NCBI GenBank assembly: GCA_938083005.1
Contig: CALKCU010000036.1
Span: 1 to 56,810 of the forward strand
DNA: 56,810 nucleotides
Reading direction: 5' to 3'
From: an uncultured Sulfolobales archaeon
GTDB lineage: Archaea; Thermoproteota; Thermoprotei_A; Sulfolobales; NBVN01
Shown: positions 8,400-16,631 of the stretch, piece by piece
Layout: every line of letters starts with the position of its first letter
How positions within the stretch are numbered: the first letter of the stretch is position 1
The notes under the pieces: model-generated
Told to the model about the DNA's origin: nothing
The model's input: the letters and a program-made list of their open reading frames with translations, nothing else
Database searches by the model: none
Program-made: the position numbers and the translations under genes

Positions 8400-10847
8400 T
8401 TGGAGGTGCCGTTCGGAGAGGTTAGGAGCAAGCTCAGGGAGCTCACTCGAGGGGAGGACTACCGCGAACTGCTGAGGGCCTTCAAGAGGAGCGCTAGAGC
8501 TTCTCAAGCCCTCAACCAGAGGAGAGTCGTGGTGCTGTGCGGGGAGGACGACCTCAAGCTGGCTGGGCTGACAGCCGAGCTTGTGATAAGGTATCTCAGG
8601 GCGTCGAGGCGCTTCGCTCGCGATGGGGGCAGAGCCAGGGTCCTCTACTTCTACCACGACGAGTCTCCCGGAGCCGTAGCCAGGATGACGGTGGTCAGGA
8701 AGGTTCTGAGGCACTTTGCGAAGTCCTCGAGCAGATCGGTGGAGCTGGAGTTCGCGGTTTACGAGAAGAGCGCTGAGTATCTGGGAACCACGGTTCAGGT
8801 CCTCGTGCTGGACCTCATAGACGACCTCAGACCGAACGACATCGGCAGGCTCCTCGGGATAGTCGAGGGGGGAGGCGTAATATTGTTCCTCACACCGCCG
8901 CACAACTCGTGGCCGGAGCGCAAGACCTTCTTCAAGCAAAGTCTAGCGGTGCCAAACCGCCCGGAGCCCAGGCACATATTCATACGGTGGTTCCTCCGGC
9001 ACCTCTACGAGCACAGGGGGTTCATAGTGTACGACGTCGAGGGGGGCGAGCTCCTCAAGAAGGACGCTGAAGAAGGAGTGGAGGAGCGCCCTAGGAGGAG
9101 GGAGCTGGAGATACCTCGGGAGAAGACCTTCCCCGAGGAGCTCTACAGACTCGCGCTTACTCAGGACCAGGTGAGGGTGATAGAGTCGATAGAGAAGGAG
9201 ATGGTCGAGAGGTTTAAGGGCTTTAGGCGCCAGGCTATCGTCGTAACGGCCGACAGGGGGAGAGGGAAGTCCTGCGCTGTCGGGATAGGCATCGTGGGGC
9301 TGATAGGGGAGCTGCTCAAGTTCAAGAACAGGGTCAGAGTTGCCGTGACGGCCAACGAGCCCAGCTCCGTGCAGTCGATGATGTCTCTCGCGGCCCGGGC
9401 TCTAGAGGTCACCGGGAGGGAGTTCAAGGTCGTCAGGAGGAAAGGCTTCGTGATAGAGATAAAGGGCGACAGGTTCAGCATAGAGTACTGGCCCCCGCTA
9501 GACGTCTTGAGGCTTAACGTGGACGTGGTTGTAGTCGACGAGGCGGCGGGGATCCCGGTCCCCCTCCTCCACAAAATCTGGAGGAGGTTCGGGCGGACTA
9601 TATTCTCTACGACGATCCACGGATACGAGGGTGCGGGGAGGGGCTTCTCGGTCCGCTTCCTCAAGAGAGTGAGGGAGGACAGGAAGACTAGGCTGACCGT
9701 AGTCGAGATGAGCGAGCCGATAAGGTACTCTGCCGACGATCCGATAGAGGAGTTTCAGTTCAGAGTGCTGCTGCTAAACGCGGAGCCCGCGGAGCTCACC
9801 GAGGAGGACCTGGAGGCTATAAGGAGGGGCGAGTACACTTACGTCGCCTACGACCCGGAGGAGCTATTCAAGCCCGAGAACGAGGAGACCCTCAGGCAGC
9901 TCTTCGGGATCTACGTCCTCGCCCACTACAGGAACGAGCCGGACGACCTCGGGATGATAGCCGACGCTCCCCACCACTCCGTGAGGGCGGTGGTTTTGAA
10001 GAACGGGAAGGTAATCGCGGCTGCTCAGCTCGCGGAAGAGGGAGGCCTCGCGGACGAGTACGTAGACGAGCTACTCAGGGGAGGTAAGATACCCGGCAAC
10101 ATAATACCGGACAGGCTCCTCAAGCACCTCAGGAGGAGGATATTCGGGAGGGGGGTAGGGTGGAGGATAGTAAGGATAGCCGTTCACATAGACGCTCAGG
10201 GCATGGGCGTAGGCTCCCAGCTCACCAGGAAAATAATCGAGGAGGCTAGAGCGAGGGGCTACGACTGGGTGGGCGCGGGCTTCGGGGTAACCTACGAGCT
10301 GCTCAACTTCTGGCTCAAGAACGGGTTCAAGGTACTTCACCTATCCCCCGAGAGGAACCCTGTGAGCGGGGAGTACACGGCCCTCGTGATATACCCACTC
10401 GCGGACTCCTGGAGGGAGGCCGTCGAGGAGTCTCTCGAGGACTTCACGATAAAGTTTGTCGAGTCCCTGCCGATGGTCTACAGAGACTTCGAGTCCGACG
10501 CCGCCTACCTAATACTCAGCTCTCTCGAGAGGCCCCTCGGGGTCTCGGAGCGAGTAGTCTTGAGGGAGACGCAGCTGGAGAGGCTTGAGCTGTACGTAGC
10601 CGGGGTCTTCACGCTGGAGATAGCGTTCGACGCGGCGCTGGCCGTCGTGAAGAAGTTCGTCTTCGAGGGCAGGCTGAAGGAGCTGGGTCAGGAGGGGGGT
10701 CGGGTGCTGATAGCCAGAGTGCTCCAGGGCAAGACGTGGGACGAGGTTAGCGGGGAGCTCGGGATCGGTAGGGTGGCCGCTGCTAACAGCGTGCGGAGCT
10801 CCATAGCGAAGATCCTCGAAGCGCTGTTCGGAGGGGCGGTGAGCTAA
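8400..10847 (+). CDS. tmcA: tRNA(Met) cytidine acetyltransferase TmcA (Kre33/NAT10 family)
   Basis: TmcA uses ATP and acetyl-CoA to make N4-acetylcytidine in RNA. The 815-residue protein contains an N-terminal DUF1726-like domain, an RNA-helicase domain with Walker A TADRGRGKS (about residue 285) and Walker B VVVDEAAGIPVPLL, and a GNAT domain with HIDAQGMGVGSQL (about residue 595) and VGAGFGVT. A C-terminal tRNA-binding region follows. The TTG at 8400, three bases after the apgM stop, is preferred because it starts the family-like N-terminus. The frame is open further upstream, but there it lies out of frame over apgM and is not coding. Confidence 0.92.
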   Translation: MEVPFGEVRSKLRELTRGEDYRELLRAFKRSARASQALNQRRVVVLCGEDDLKLAGLTAELVIRYLRASRRFARDGGRARVLYFYHDESPGAVARMTVVRKVLRHFAKSSSRSVELEFAVYEKSAEYLGTTVQVLVLDLIDDLRPNDIGRLLGIVEGGGVILFLTPPHNSWPERKTFFKQSLAVPNRPEPRHIFIRWFLRHLYEHRGFIVYDVEGGELLKKDAEEGVEERPRRRELEIPREKTFPEELYRLALTQDQVRVIESIEKEMVERFKGFRRQAIVVTADRGRGKSCAVGIGIVGLIGELLKFKNRVRVAVTANEPSSVQSMMSLAARALEVTGREFKVVRRKGFVIEIKGDRFSIEYWPPLDVLRLNVDVVVVDEAAGIPVPLLHKIWRRFGRTIFSTTIHGYEGAGRGFSVRFLKRVREDRKTRLTVVEMSEPIRYSADDPIEEFQFRVLLLNAEPAELTEEDLEAIRRGEYTYVAYDPEELFKPENEETLRQLFGIYVLAHYRNEPDDLGMIADAPHHSVRAVVLKNGKVIAAAQLAEEGGLADEYVDELLRGGKIPGNIIPDRLLKHLRRRIFGRGVGWRIVRIAVHIDAQGMGVGSQLTRKIIEEARARGYDWVGAGFGVTYELLNFWLKNGFKVLHLSPERNPVSGEYTALVIYPLADSWREAVEESLEDFTIKFVESLPMVYRDFESDAAYLILSSLERPLGVSERVVLRETQLERLELYVAGVFTLEIAFDAALAVVKKFVFEGRLKELGQEGGRVLIARVLQGKTWDEVSGELGIGRVAAANSVRSSIAKILEALFGGAVS

Positions 10848-10875
10848 AAAGCCCCTGCTCCAGACTGAGTACTCG

Positions 10876-11559
10876 GTGAAGCATACGAAGGTTAGGTGGC
10901 TGGGCCACGCGGCCTTCTACGTAGTCGTGGGGGGAGCGAGGTTCCTCATAGACCCCTGGCTGAGCAACCCCGTCTACGTGAGCAAGCCGGAGGAGTTTTC
11001 CGACGTAGACTACGTAGTGGTAACGCACGACCATGGGGACCACCTGGGGGACGCCGTCGACGTTATGAAGGCTGCCCCCAAGGCTAGAGCGATAGCCGTA
11101 TACGAGATCGCGGAGTACGTGGGGGAGAGAGTCGGCAGGGACAGGGTCGTGGGAGCGAACGTCGGGGGGCCGGTAAAGCTCGAGAGGGGGCTGACAGTGG
11201 TGCTCACACCAGCTTACCACTCGACGGTTAGGGGCGCCCCCACGGGCGTGGTGATAATGTCTGGGGAGGAGTCCGTTTACCACGCGGGCGACACCGGCGT
11301 CTTTTACGACATGAAGCTCGTGGGAGAGCTCTACGAACCCAGGGTCGCTCTGCTGCCGATCGGTGGACACTTCACCATGGGTCCGAGAGAGGCGGCTCTG
11401 GCGGTCGAGCTTCTCAGACCTAAGTACGTGGTCCCGATGCACTACGGTACCTTCCCGGTGCTCTGGGGGACTCCCCAGGAGTTCGTGAGCGAGGTCAGGA
11501 AGAGAGGGCTCCCGGTAGAGGTGATCGTCCTCAGGCCCGGAGAGGAGGCGACCCTGTAG
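10876..11559 (+). CDS. UPF0173 metal-dependent hydrolase (metallo-beta-lactamase fold)
   Basis: This 227-residue protein belongs to the UlaG/YtkL-like UPF0173 family. It begins VRWLGHAAFYV and FLIDPWLSNP, has the zinc motif THDHGDHLGDA (about residues 50-60), and later YHSTV, YHAGDTGVF, LLPIGGHFTMG and VPMHYGTFP. The physiological substrate is unknown. A ctaaaaag TATA element at about 10844-10851 lies 26 bases before GTG 10876, so it has its own leaderless transcript separate from tmcA. Confidence 0.9.
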   Translation: MKHTKVRWLGHAAFYVVVGGARFLIDPWLSNPVYVSKPEEFSDVDYVVVTHDHGDHLGDAVDVMKAAPKARAIAVYEIAEYVGERVGRDRVVGANVGGPVKLERGLTVVLTPAYHSTVRGAPTGVVIMSGEESVYHAGDTGVFYDMKLVGELYEPRVALLPIGGHFTMGPREAALAVELLRPKYVVPMHYGTFPVLWGTPQEFVSEVRKRGLPVEVIVLRPGEEATL

Positions 11560-11951
11560 GCGGCTCTCCGACTCCAACGGCATAGCCCGCTCCCCCCAGC
11601 AGCATCGTTTTGCCTTGCGTAGCTCCTCTTCCCGCGGTAGTCTTTTTGGGGAGCTCGGACTCCCAGCACCCGAGCCCCTCGGCCCCGTCGGAGAACCCTC
11701 GGAGCCGGAGGCGGGGCCCCTACGTCTTCTCCCACCTACCGCGCCTGCTCGGTTCCTCGCTTTGCGTACCGAGCGTATCGACCTCCGGCGGCTGTCTGTC
11801 GAGCTTTACGCTAAACGGAAGTCGTCGCCGGACCCCTCTACCACTACACCTGGAGCTGTTACCTGCGACGCGGATTTCGCTGCGCGCCGGAGAGCGGCCT
11901 TTCTCCGGCTTTTTAGGCTTTCGCCCCAGACCTCTGGGGTGCGAGGCCGGA
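11560..11951 (+). other. GC-rich intergenic region upstream of rps15
   Basis: No gene is supported in these 392 bases. I see two hairpins: an 8-bp stem ggccggaga-type around 11886-11909, and CCCCAG/CTGGGG with a 4-base loop at 11924-11939. A TATA element (cttttta) at 11909-11916 predicts transcription from about 11939. GAGCTTTACGCTA at 11801-11813 recurs at 15130-15142 in another intergenic region. Open frames here have atypical codon use and are probably chance. Confidence 0.4.
11909..11917 (+). promoter_or_regulatory. TATA box for rps15
   Basis: The sequence ctttttagg is centred about 26 bases before a GTG at 11939. That GTG is out of frame with S15 by one base (GTG frame stops at 11992). 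The in-frame GTG lies 13 bases later at 11952, giving a predicted 13-base leader. Confidence 0.45.
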
Positions 11952-12431
11952 GTGAACAAGAGGAGGAAGAAGGGGCAATCGCACGCGACTAGGCCTCCTA
12001 CTGGCGTAGCCCCTAGGTGGGTTCAGTTCACCCCCGAGGAAGTCGAGGCCATCGTGGTGGAGCTTGCCAAGAAGGGGTACCCGCCTTCCATTATCGGAGT
12101 GATCCTGAGAGACCAGTACGGGGTTCCACTAGTCAAGACAGTAATCGGGCAGAGGATCGCGAAGATCCTTGAGAGGCACAACGTAAAGCCCGTGATACCC
12201 GAGGACCTCTACAACCTGCTCAGGAGGGCCGTTAACCTAAGGAACCACCTCGCAGCGCATCCAGGGGACGAGCATAGCCGGAGGGGGCTGATAGAGATCG
12301 AGTCTAAGATCCACAGGCTAGTGAGGTACTACAAAAGGATCGGGAGGCTTCCCAGGGATTGGACGTACAGGCCTGATGCGGCATCCGTGCTAGTATCCCA
12401 GCCCCTGTACAGGATAGAGGGTAGCGCGTAG
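11952..12431 (+). CDS. rps15: 30S ribosomal protein S15 (uS15)
   Basis: uS15 is a primary 16S rRNA-binding protein of the small-subunit platform. This is the long archaeal/eukaryotic form (159 residues). It has a basic N-terminus, the extension WVQFTPEEVEAIVVELAKKG and SIIGVILRDQYGVP, followed by the S15 core ending HRLVRYYKRIGRLPRDW. GTG at 11952 is chosen because it opens directly on the basic VNKRRKKG-type N-terminus of the family; the open frame further upstream has no family similarity. The DHH-like gene follows eight bases later. Confidence 0.93.
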   Translation: MNKRRKKGQSHATRPPTGVAPRWVQFTPEEVEAIVVELAKKGYPPSIIGVILRDQYGVPLVKTVIGQRIAKILERHNVKPVIPEDLYNLLRRAVNLRNHLAAHPGDEHSRRGLIEIESKIHRLVRYYKRIGRLPRDWTYRPDAASVLVSQPLYRIEGSA

Positions 12432-12439
12432 GGGGCTTC

Positions 12440-13537
12440 TTGGGGTCACTGCAGCAGAGGAGGGATAGGCGCCGCATTAGGAGCCTGTCCGAGCTAGTCC
12501 AAGAAGGAGAGCGCCTAGTCGTCGTCGGAGACGTCAGCGCCGAGCCCCTGGTCTCCAGCGGAGTAATCCTGCGCGCGCTGAGGACTCTGGGGATAGACTT
12601 CGAGTTCTACCTCTCGACAGACCCCGTGGACTTCGGTCGGATGAAGGAGAGGGTCGTGGGGGTCGAGGCCCACATCCAGAACTGCGCGACCTGCCTGGAG
12701 CTGGCGGACCTAAAGCCGAGGAGGGCTTCCCGGCACGTCTTCCACGTGGTCCTAGACCTACTGCGAGAGGAGGTCGCCATCTCCAAAGAGGAGCACGTCC
12801 TCTTGCTCTCGTCGGCTCTGACGAGGTACACGCCCAGGCCCCTCGCTGGCGCTCCCGAGCAGGAGGTCCAGGAGCTGGTGAAAAGCATGGTCGCCTCGGG
12901 GATAGTAAAGGAGGTGGTGGCGCCCAGGCTGATCGGCTGGGGCTCGATGCCGCCGGAGGAGGTGGTTCAGCGCAGCGTCGACGCCTGCGTCCTGAGGTAC
13001 TTCGGGAGGCCCGCGGCTAGGGTTACCGAGAGTGACGTAGCCAGAGAACTGGGGGTCGGATCCCTCAAGGAGCTCGAGGACAGGACGTACGTGCCCAGCT
13101 ACGACGCTGGCGTCCTAGATCTCTACGAGGCGGCCTACGTCATAGAGTACGCCATAGACGTCGAGGGTCCGGAGTACGCGGTCTCAATGCCGTTAAACTA
13201 CAGCTACTTCCTCTGGGCCGTGAGAGCGTTCAGGGAGTCCGCAGAGCGCCTGCGCGAGTGCGTGGACTCGGTCCTGGAGAGGAGGTTCGAACGCGAGGGG
13301 CCATTTTACATACTGGAGTGCGATCCCGAGGCGTCCGGAACCGTTGTAACGAAGATACTGAGGAGCCTTAAGCTCATCGAAGAGGGCTCGCTAGTAGTGT
13401 ACAGGGCAGCCGGGAAGTACTACACTCCGCTGCAACCGCTCGCCCGGTCCCAGAGGGTTAGGCTCTCGGGCTCCAGGATCGAGGGGGGCTACGCGGTTCT
13501 GGACGGTAGCGCCCTCGGCAAGCTTCGAGCACCATAG
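12440..13537 (+). CDS. Degenerate DHH/RecJ-like protein, candidate Cdc45-type replication factor
   Basis: This 365-residue protein follows rps15, a position held in archaea by RecJ/GAN/Cdc45-like DHH phosphoesterases. The N-terminal strand VVVGDVSAEPLVSSGVI aligns in layout with DHH motif I (DxDGixSaai), but the metal-binding aspartates are missing and no DHH triplet is present. The C-terminal half (VLECDPEASGTVVTKIL-like) resembles a DHHA1 domain. If related, it would be a catalytically dead member like the RecJdbh/Cdc45 subunit of the archaeal CMG helicase. The family assignment rests mainly on position and fold pattern. Confidence 0.5.
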   Translation: MGSLQQRRDRRRIRSLSELVQEGERLVVVGDVSAEPLVSSGVILRALRTLGIDFEFYLSTDPVDFGRMKERVVGVEAHIQNCATCLELADLKPRRASRHVFHVVLDLLREEVAISKEEHVLLLSSALTRYTPRPLAGAPEQEVQELVKSMVASGIVKEVVAPRLIGWGSMPPEEVVQRSVDACVLRYFGRPAARVTESDVARELGVGSLKELEDRTYVPSYDAGVLDLYEAAYVIEYAIDVEGPEYAVSMPLNYSYFLWAVRAFRESAERLRECVDSVLERRFEREGPFYILECDPEASGTVVTKILRSLKLIEEGSLVVYRAAGKYYTPLQPLARSQRVRLSGSRIEGGYAVLDGSALGKLRAP

Positions 13538-13618
13538 CCGCAGCGGGCGCACCGAGTCGGAGAGCACATTCTCTTCGACACGATCTCGAGAGCTCGGAGC
13601 GAGCGGACGCCCGATCCG

Positions 13619-13627
13619 CTTAAAAAG
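13619..13627 (+). promoter_or_regulatory. TATA box for trpS
   Basis: The sequence cttaaaaag is centred about 26 bases before GTG 13649, predicting a leaderless trpS transcript. Confidence 0.55.
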
Positions 13628-13648
13628 CCTGGCTGCCATGTAGCACCG

Positions 13649-14803
13649 GTGTCCCGTATTGTGGAAGAGCCTGTCCAGGTAGGCCCCTGGGCCGCCGAGG
13701 CTTTCGTAGACTACGAGAGGTTGCTCAAGATCTTCGGGGCCAAGCCGCTTACGGACGCGGAGGTCAGCCACTTGGAGAGGCTCGCGGGAGGATCTCACCT
13801 GATGTTGAGGAGGAGAGTGTTCTACTCGCACAGGGACCTGGACGTGTTCTTGAGCATGTACGAGGCGGGGTACAGGTGCGCTCTGTATACGGGCAGGGGA
13901 CCGTCGGGGTCGACCCACCTGGGTCACATCCTGCCCTGGATATTCACCAGGTGGCTGCAAGAGAGACTAGGCCTAGACCTCTTCTTCCAGATGACCGACG
14001 ACGAGAAGTTCCTGCACGAGGAGAGGCTAGAGCTCTCGGAGAGCAACAGCTACGCGTACGAGAACGCGCTGGACCTCATAGCCCTGGGCTTCAACCGAGA
14101 GAAGACGCATATAATCATAGACACCGAGGACATAGGCTACCTGTACTCGATAGCCGTAAGGATCGCTAAAAAGATCACGTACTCCGTGCAGAAGGCCACC
14201 TTCGGGTTCGACGACTCGACCAACGTGGGGCTGATATTCTACCCGGTCCTCCAGATGGCGGTCTCCTTCCTCCCGACGGAGCTCTACGGGGAGGAGACCT
14301 ACGTCTTGATACCGGCTGGCATAGACCAGGATCCCTACTGGAGGATAGCTAGAGACCTGGCCCGGAGTCTGGGCTACCCCAAGCCCTCCCAGATACACAA
14401 CAAGCTGCTCCCGGGGCTGGGCCCGGAGGGGAAGATGTCGTCCTCTAAGCCTGAGACGGCCGTATATACCACGGACCCGCCAGAGGTAGGAGCTCGCAAG
14501 ATCATGAGGGCCTTTACGGGTGGGCAGCCCACCGTGGAGATGCAGAAGAGGCTCGGAGGCAACCCCGATCGCTGCTCGGTCTACAAGATGTACGAGATGA
14601 TATTCGAGGACGACGACGGTAGGCTCCGGGAGAGGTACCTGAGCTGCCGCTCTGGCGCTCTGCTATGCGGAGACTGCAAGGCGGAGCTAGCCTCTAGGGT
14701 CCAGCGCTTCCTGCGGGAGTTCCAGGAGAAGAGGGAGAGAGCCCGGGACTACGTGGAGATGTACCTCCTCAGAACGAAGTTCGAGGCTCCCAAGCGCAGA
14801 TAG
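13649..14803 (+). CDS. trpS: Tryptophanyl-tRNA synthetase
   Basis: This class I synthetase charges tRNA-Trp. The 384-residue length fits the archaeal/eukaryotic type. Seen are an N-terminal extension, TGRGPSGSTHLGHILPW with the HIGH-like HLGH (about residue 90), QMTDDEKFLH, PAGIDQDPYWRIARD for tryptophan binding, and the KMSKS loop as GKMSSSKPETAVY (about residue 264). The C-terminal anticodon-binding region includes CGDCKAELA. GTG at 13649 is supported by the TATA spacing. It is a single-gene unit. Confidence 0.96.
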   Translation: MSRIVEEPVQVGPWAAEAFVDYERLLKIFGAKPLTDAEVSHLERLAGGSHLMLRRRVFYSHRDLDVFLSMYEAGYRCALYTGRGPSGSTHLGHILPWIFTRWLQERLGLDLFFQMTDDEKFLHEERLELSESNSYAYENALDLIALGFNREKTHIIIDTEDIGYLYSIAVRIAKKITYSVQKATFGFDDSTNVGLIFYPVLQMAVSFLPTELYGEETYVLIPAGIDQDPYWRIARDLARSLGYPKPSQIHNKLLPGLGPEGKMSSSKPETAVYTTDPPEVGARKIMRAFTGGQPTVEMQKRLGGNPDRCSVYKMYEMIFEDDDGRLRERYLSCRSGALLCGDCKAELASRVQRFLREFQEKRERARDYVEMYLLRTKFEAPKRR

Positions 14804-15232
14804 CGAAGACTGCTTGGGCAGAGCATATTAGCTTTGAGGTGGGAACTCTCTCGAGAGCCGCGGCACGCTCCGCGCTCCGGGAATCGCGCGGGCGAATGAT
14901 GAGGGTTAAAAGCTATGAGGGGTGATTTGAACCGGGATCCTGAGCACTCCGCAGCTCCGGTCTCGCGCTGCGCGCACAGCTTCGGACCTTCCTCCTCGCC
15001 GGGAGCCTTCGGGGCGAGTGGCGAAGGGCTAGCGCTCGCCTTCCGATGCGCGTGTCCACTCGAGCTTCCCGCCGCCCGCACGTACCCGGGCGCACCGACC
15101 TCAGGTAGCCGCTCGCGTGTGGGACGGTTGAGCTTTACGCTAGGCGAAGCGGTCGCTAAACCCCGCGGCTGGCGCGTGGAGCGCGGTCACTTTATAACCT
15201 AATAACCTAAACACAAAAGACCTGAGAGTCCG
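14804..15232 (+). other. Intergenic region with a C/D sRNA and the rpo6 promoter
   Basis: These 429 bases contain no supported protein gene. A well-formed box C/D element lies at 14893-14946. The 13-mer GAGCTTTACGCTA at 15130-15142 is shared with 11801-11813. AT-rich tttataac and aataacc elements at 15191-15205 probably drive the rpo6 operon. I see nothing definable in the rest, which is GC-rich and full of weak hairpins. Confidence 0.45.
14893..14946 (+). ncRNA. Box C/D guide RNA candidate
   Basis: A perfect C box ATGATGA (14896-14902) is followed by 12 bases, a D'-like ATGA, a 3-base spacer, a C'-like GTGATTT, an 11-base guide (GAACCGGGATC) and a perfect D box CTGA (14940-14943). Spacing and total length are textbook for archaeal 2'-O-methylation guides. 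The second guide is complementary to GATCCCGGTTC, which resembles the 5' side of a tRNA T-arm. No TATA box stands at the usual distance, so it may be processed from a longer RNA, perhaps the trpS 3' end. Confidence 0.6.
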
Positions 15233-15547
15233 GTGGTGGAGGTGAGCTCGCCAGTCGAGGAGATCTCGGGTGCTGGCGTTCGCGTGTGGCTACCGAGGCT
15301 GACCAGGTTCGAGAAGGCGAGGATCATAGGAGCCAGAGCGCTGCAGCTGGCCATGGGAGCTAGGCCTCTAATAGACGTAAGCAAGATGCCCGTCAAGGAC
15401 TTCGTCCACATAGCTGGGGAGGAGCTCGCGAGGGGGGTCCTCCCGTTCACGATAGTCAGGAGACTCCCGAGCGGGGTCAGGGAGCTTATACCGGTGTCCC
15501 TCCTCATAAAGTCTGAGAAGAAGATCTTCGGTGGAGTAGAGCTTTGA
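15233..15547 (+). CDS. rpo6: DNA-directed RNA polymerase subunit K (Rpo6)
   Basis: This is the archaeal homologue of Rpb6/omega, which stabilises the RNA polymerase core. The 104-residue protein carries the family signature LTRFEKARIIGARALQLAMGA followed by PLIDV, with a C-terminal LPSGVRELIPVS segment. Start options are GTG 15233 or nearby in-frame GTGs. The site-2 protease start overlaps its stop (TTGA), so the two are coupled. Confidence 0.93.
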   Translation: MVEVSSPVEEISGAGVRVWLPRLTRFEKARIIGARALQLAMGARPLIDVSKMPVKDFVHIAGEELARGVLPFTIVRRLPSGVRELIPVSLLIKSEKKIFGGVEL

Positions 15548-16620
15548 GGGAGGAAGTCGAGAGGGTACTCTCGAGGTACGCTAGCGTCGAGCTGACGTAC
15601 GAGGCCCCGTCCTTCCTAGAGTACCTCGTGACCGGCGGCAGCATAGAGAGGAGCTTCGACGACGTCTTCAGGGAGCTAGTGGGGCTAGGCTACCAGCCCC
15701 TGCTAGTCGTAAAACCGGGACAGGAGGTGCTGCGCGTCTTCAGGGTGGGAGTTGGGGGAGCTAGGAGAGTGGCCGCCTACGCCCTCGCGCTGGCAACCAT
15801 GGTGGCGGTGGCCGTGTCGGGCTACTTCTCGACTCTATCCTTTTACGAGTGCCTGGGGAGAAGCGGGAGTGAGATCATCGAGTCGGTCATAGCCTTCATA
15901 CTAGCAGTGCTGGTCCCGCTATCCCTTCACGAAACGGGTCACTTCATGGTGTCCAAGAGGATGGGCATCCCGACCCCGCTGCCCATGTTCATTCCGGCCC
16001 CCCTAGTATCGCCCCTAGGCACCTTCGGAGCGGTGATCGCGACCAGGTTCCTACCCCGGGACAGGAAGTCTCTCGCGCTCCTGGGACTCTCGGGACCCCT
16101 AGCGGGGGTAGCCGCGTCCCTCCTGCTTATGGTGTTCACGCTGAGGATATCCCCGGCGGTGAGGCCGGAGGAGCTGGCCTGCGAGGTCGTGCCGATACGC
16201 TTCATCCCTATGTCTACTTACGCTCTGCTGTCGCTGGGGATCGTGCCGCTAGCAGAGAACGAGATCATCCTTCTGCACCCGGCCGCTCTAGCCTCCATGC
16301 TACTCCTCCTAATACACTTCGCCAATCTACTACCCATAGGCCAGCTAGATGGGGGGCACGTGATTAGGTCTCTGACCAGCATGGAGTTGCACAGAGCGGT
16401 GAGCCTGACGGTCCCAGCGCTCCTCGTGCTACTAGCTCTCCTCTCGCCCGCCTCCTACGGGTGGCTCGGCTTCTTCTCCATCCTCGCACTGCTCATAAGC
16501 GGCTTCAGACCTCACGTAGGCTACTCAAACCAGGCCTCAGGGTTATCTCCGAGGGACAAGCTCTACCTGCTGGTCGCGTACCTAGCGCTACTGCTCCTAA
16601 CCGCACCGGTGCCGCTCTGA
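15544..16620 (+). CDS. Site-2 protease-like membrane metallopeptidase (M50 family)
   Basis: This 358-residue polytopic protein carries the zinc motif HETGH (HExxH) within a membrane segment at about residues 127-131 and the second ligand motif QLDGGH near residue 260, as in intramembrane S2P proteases. A soluble N-terminal region of about 75 residues precedes 6-8 hydrophobic segments. It presumably cleaves transmembrane substrates; these are unknown. The TTG start overlaps the rpo6 stop by four bases. topA follows after 11 bases. Confidence 0.9.
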   Translation: MREEVERVLSRYASVELTYEAPSFLEYLVTGGSIERSFDDVFRELVGLGYQPLLVVKPGQEVLRVFRVGVGGARRVAAYALALATMVAVAVSGYFSTLSFYECLGRSGSEIIESVIAFILAVLVPLSLHETGHFMVSKRMGIPTPLPMFIPAPLVSPLGTFGAVIATRFLPRDRKSLALLGLSGPLAGVAASLLLMVFTLRISPAVRPEELACEVVPIRFIPMSTYALLSLGIVPLAENEIILLHPAALASMLLLLIHFANLLPIGQLDGGHVIRSLTSMELHRAVSLTVPALLVLLALLSPASYGWLGFFSILALLISGFRPHVGYSNQASGLSPRDKLYLLVAYLALLLLTAPVPL

Positions 16621-16631
16621 GGTCTGGGAGC

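Noticed and set aside
11610-11992. Long open frames in the region before rps15
   Set aside because: Residue composition (Pro, Ser, Arg rich) and codon bias are unlike genes here; GC-rich DNA gives such frames by chance.
14905-14945. T-arm-like sequence on the minus strand suggesting a tRNA
   Set aside because: The stems do not pair and no anticodon or acceptor arm exists; the plus strand is better explained as a C/D guide RNA.
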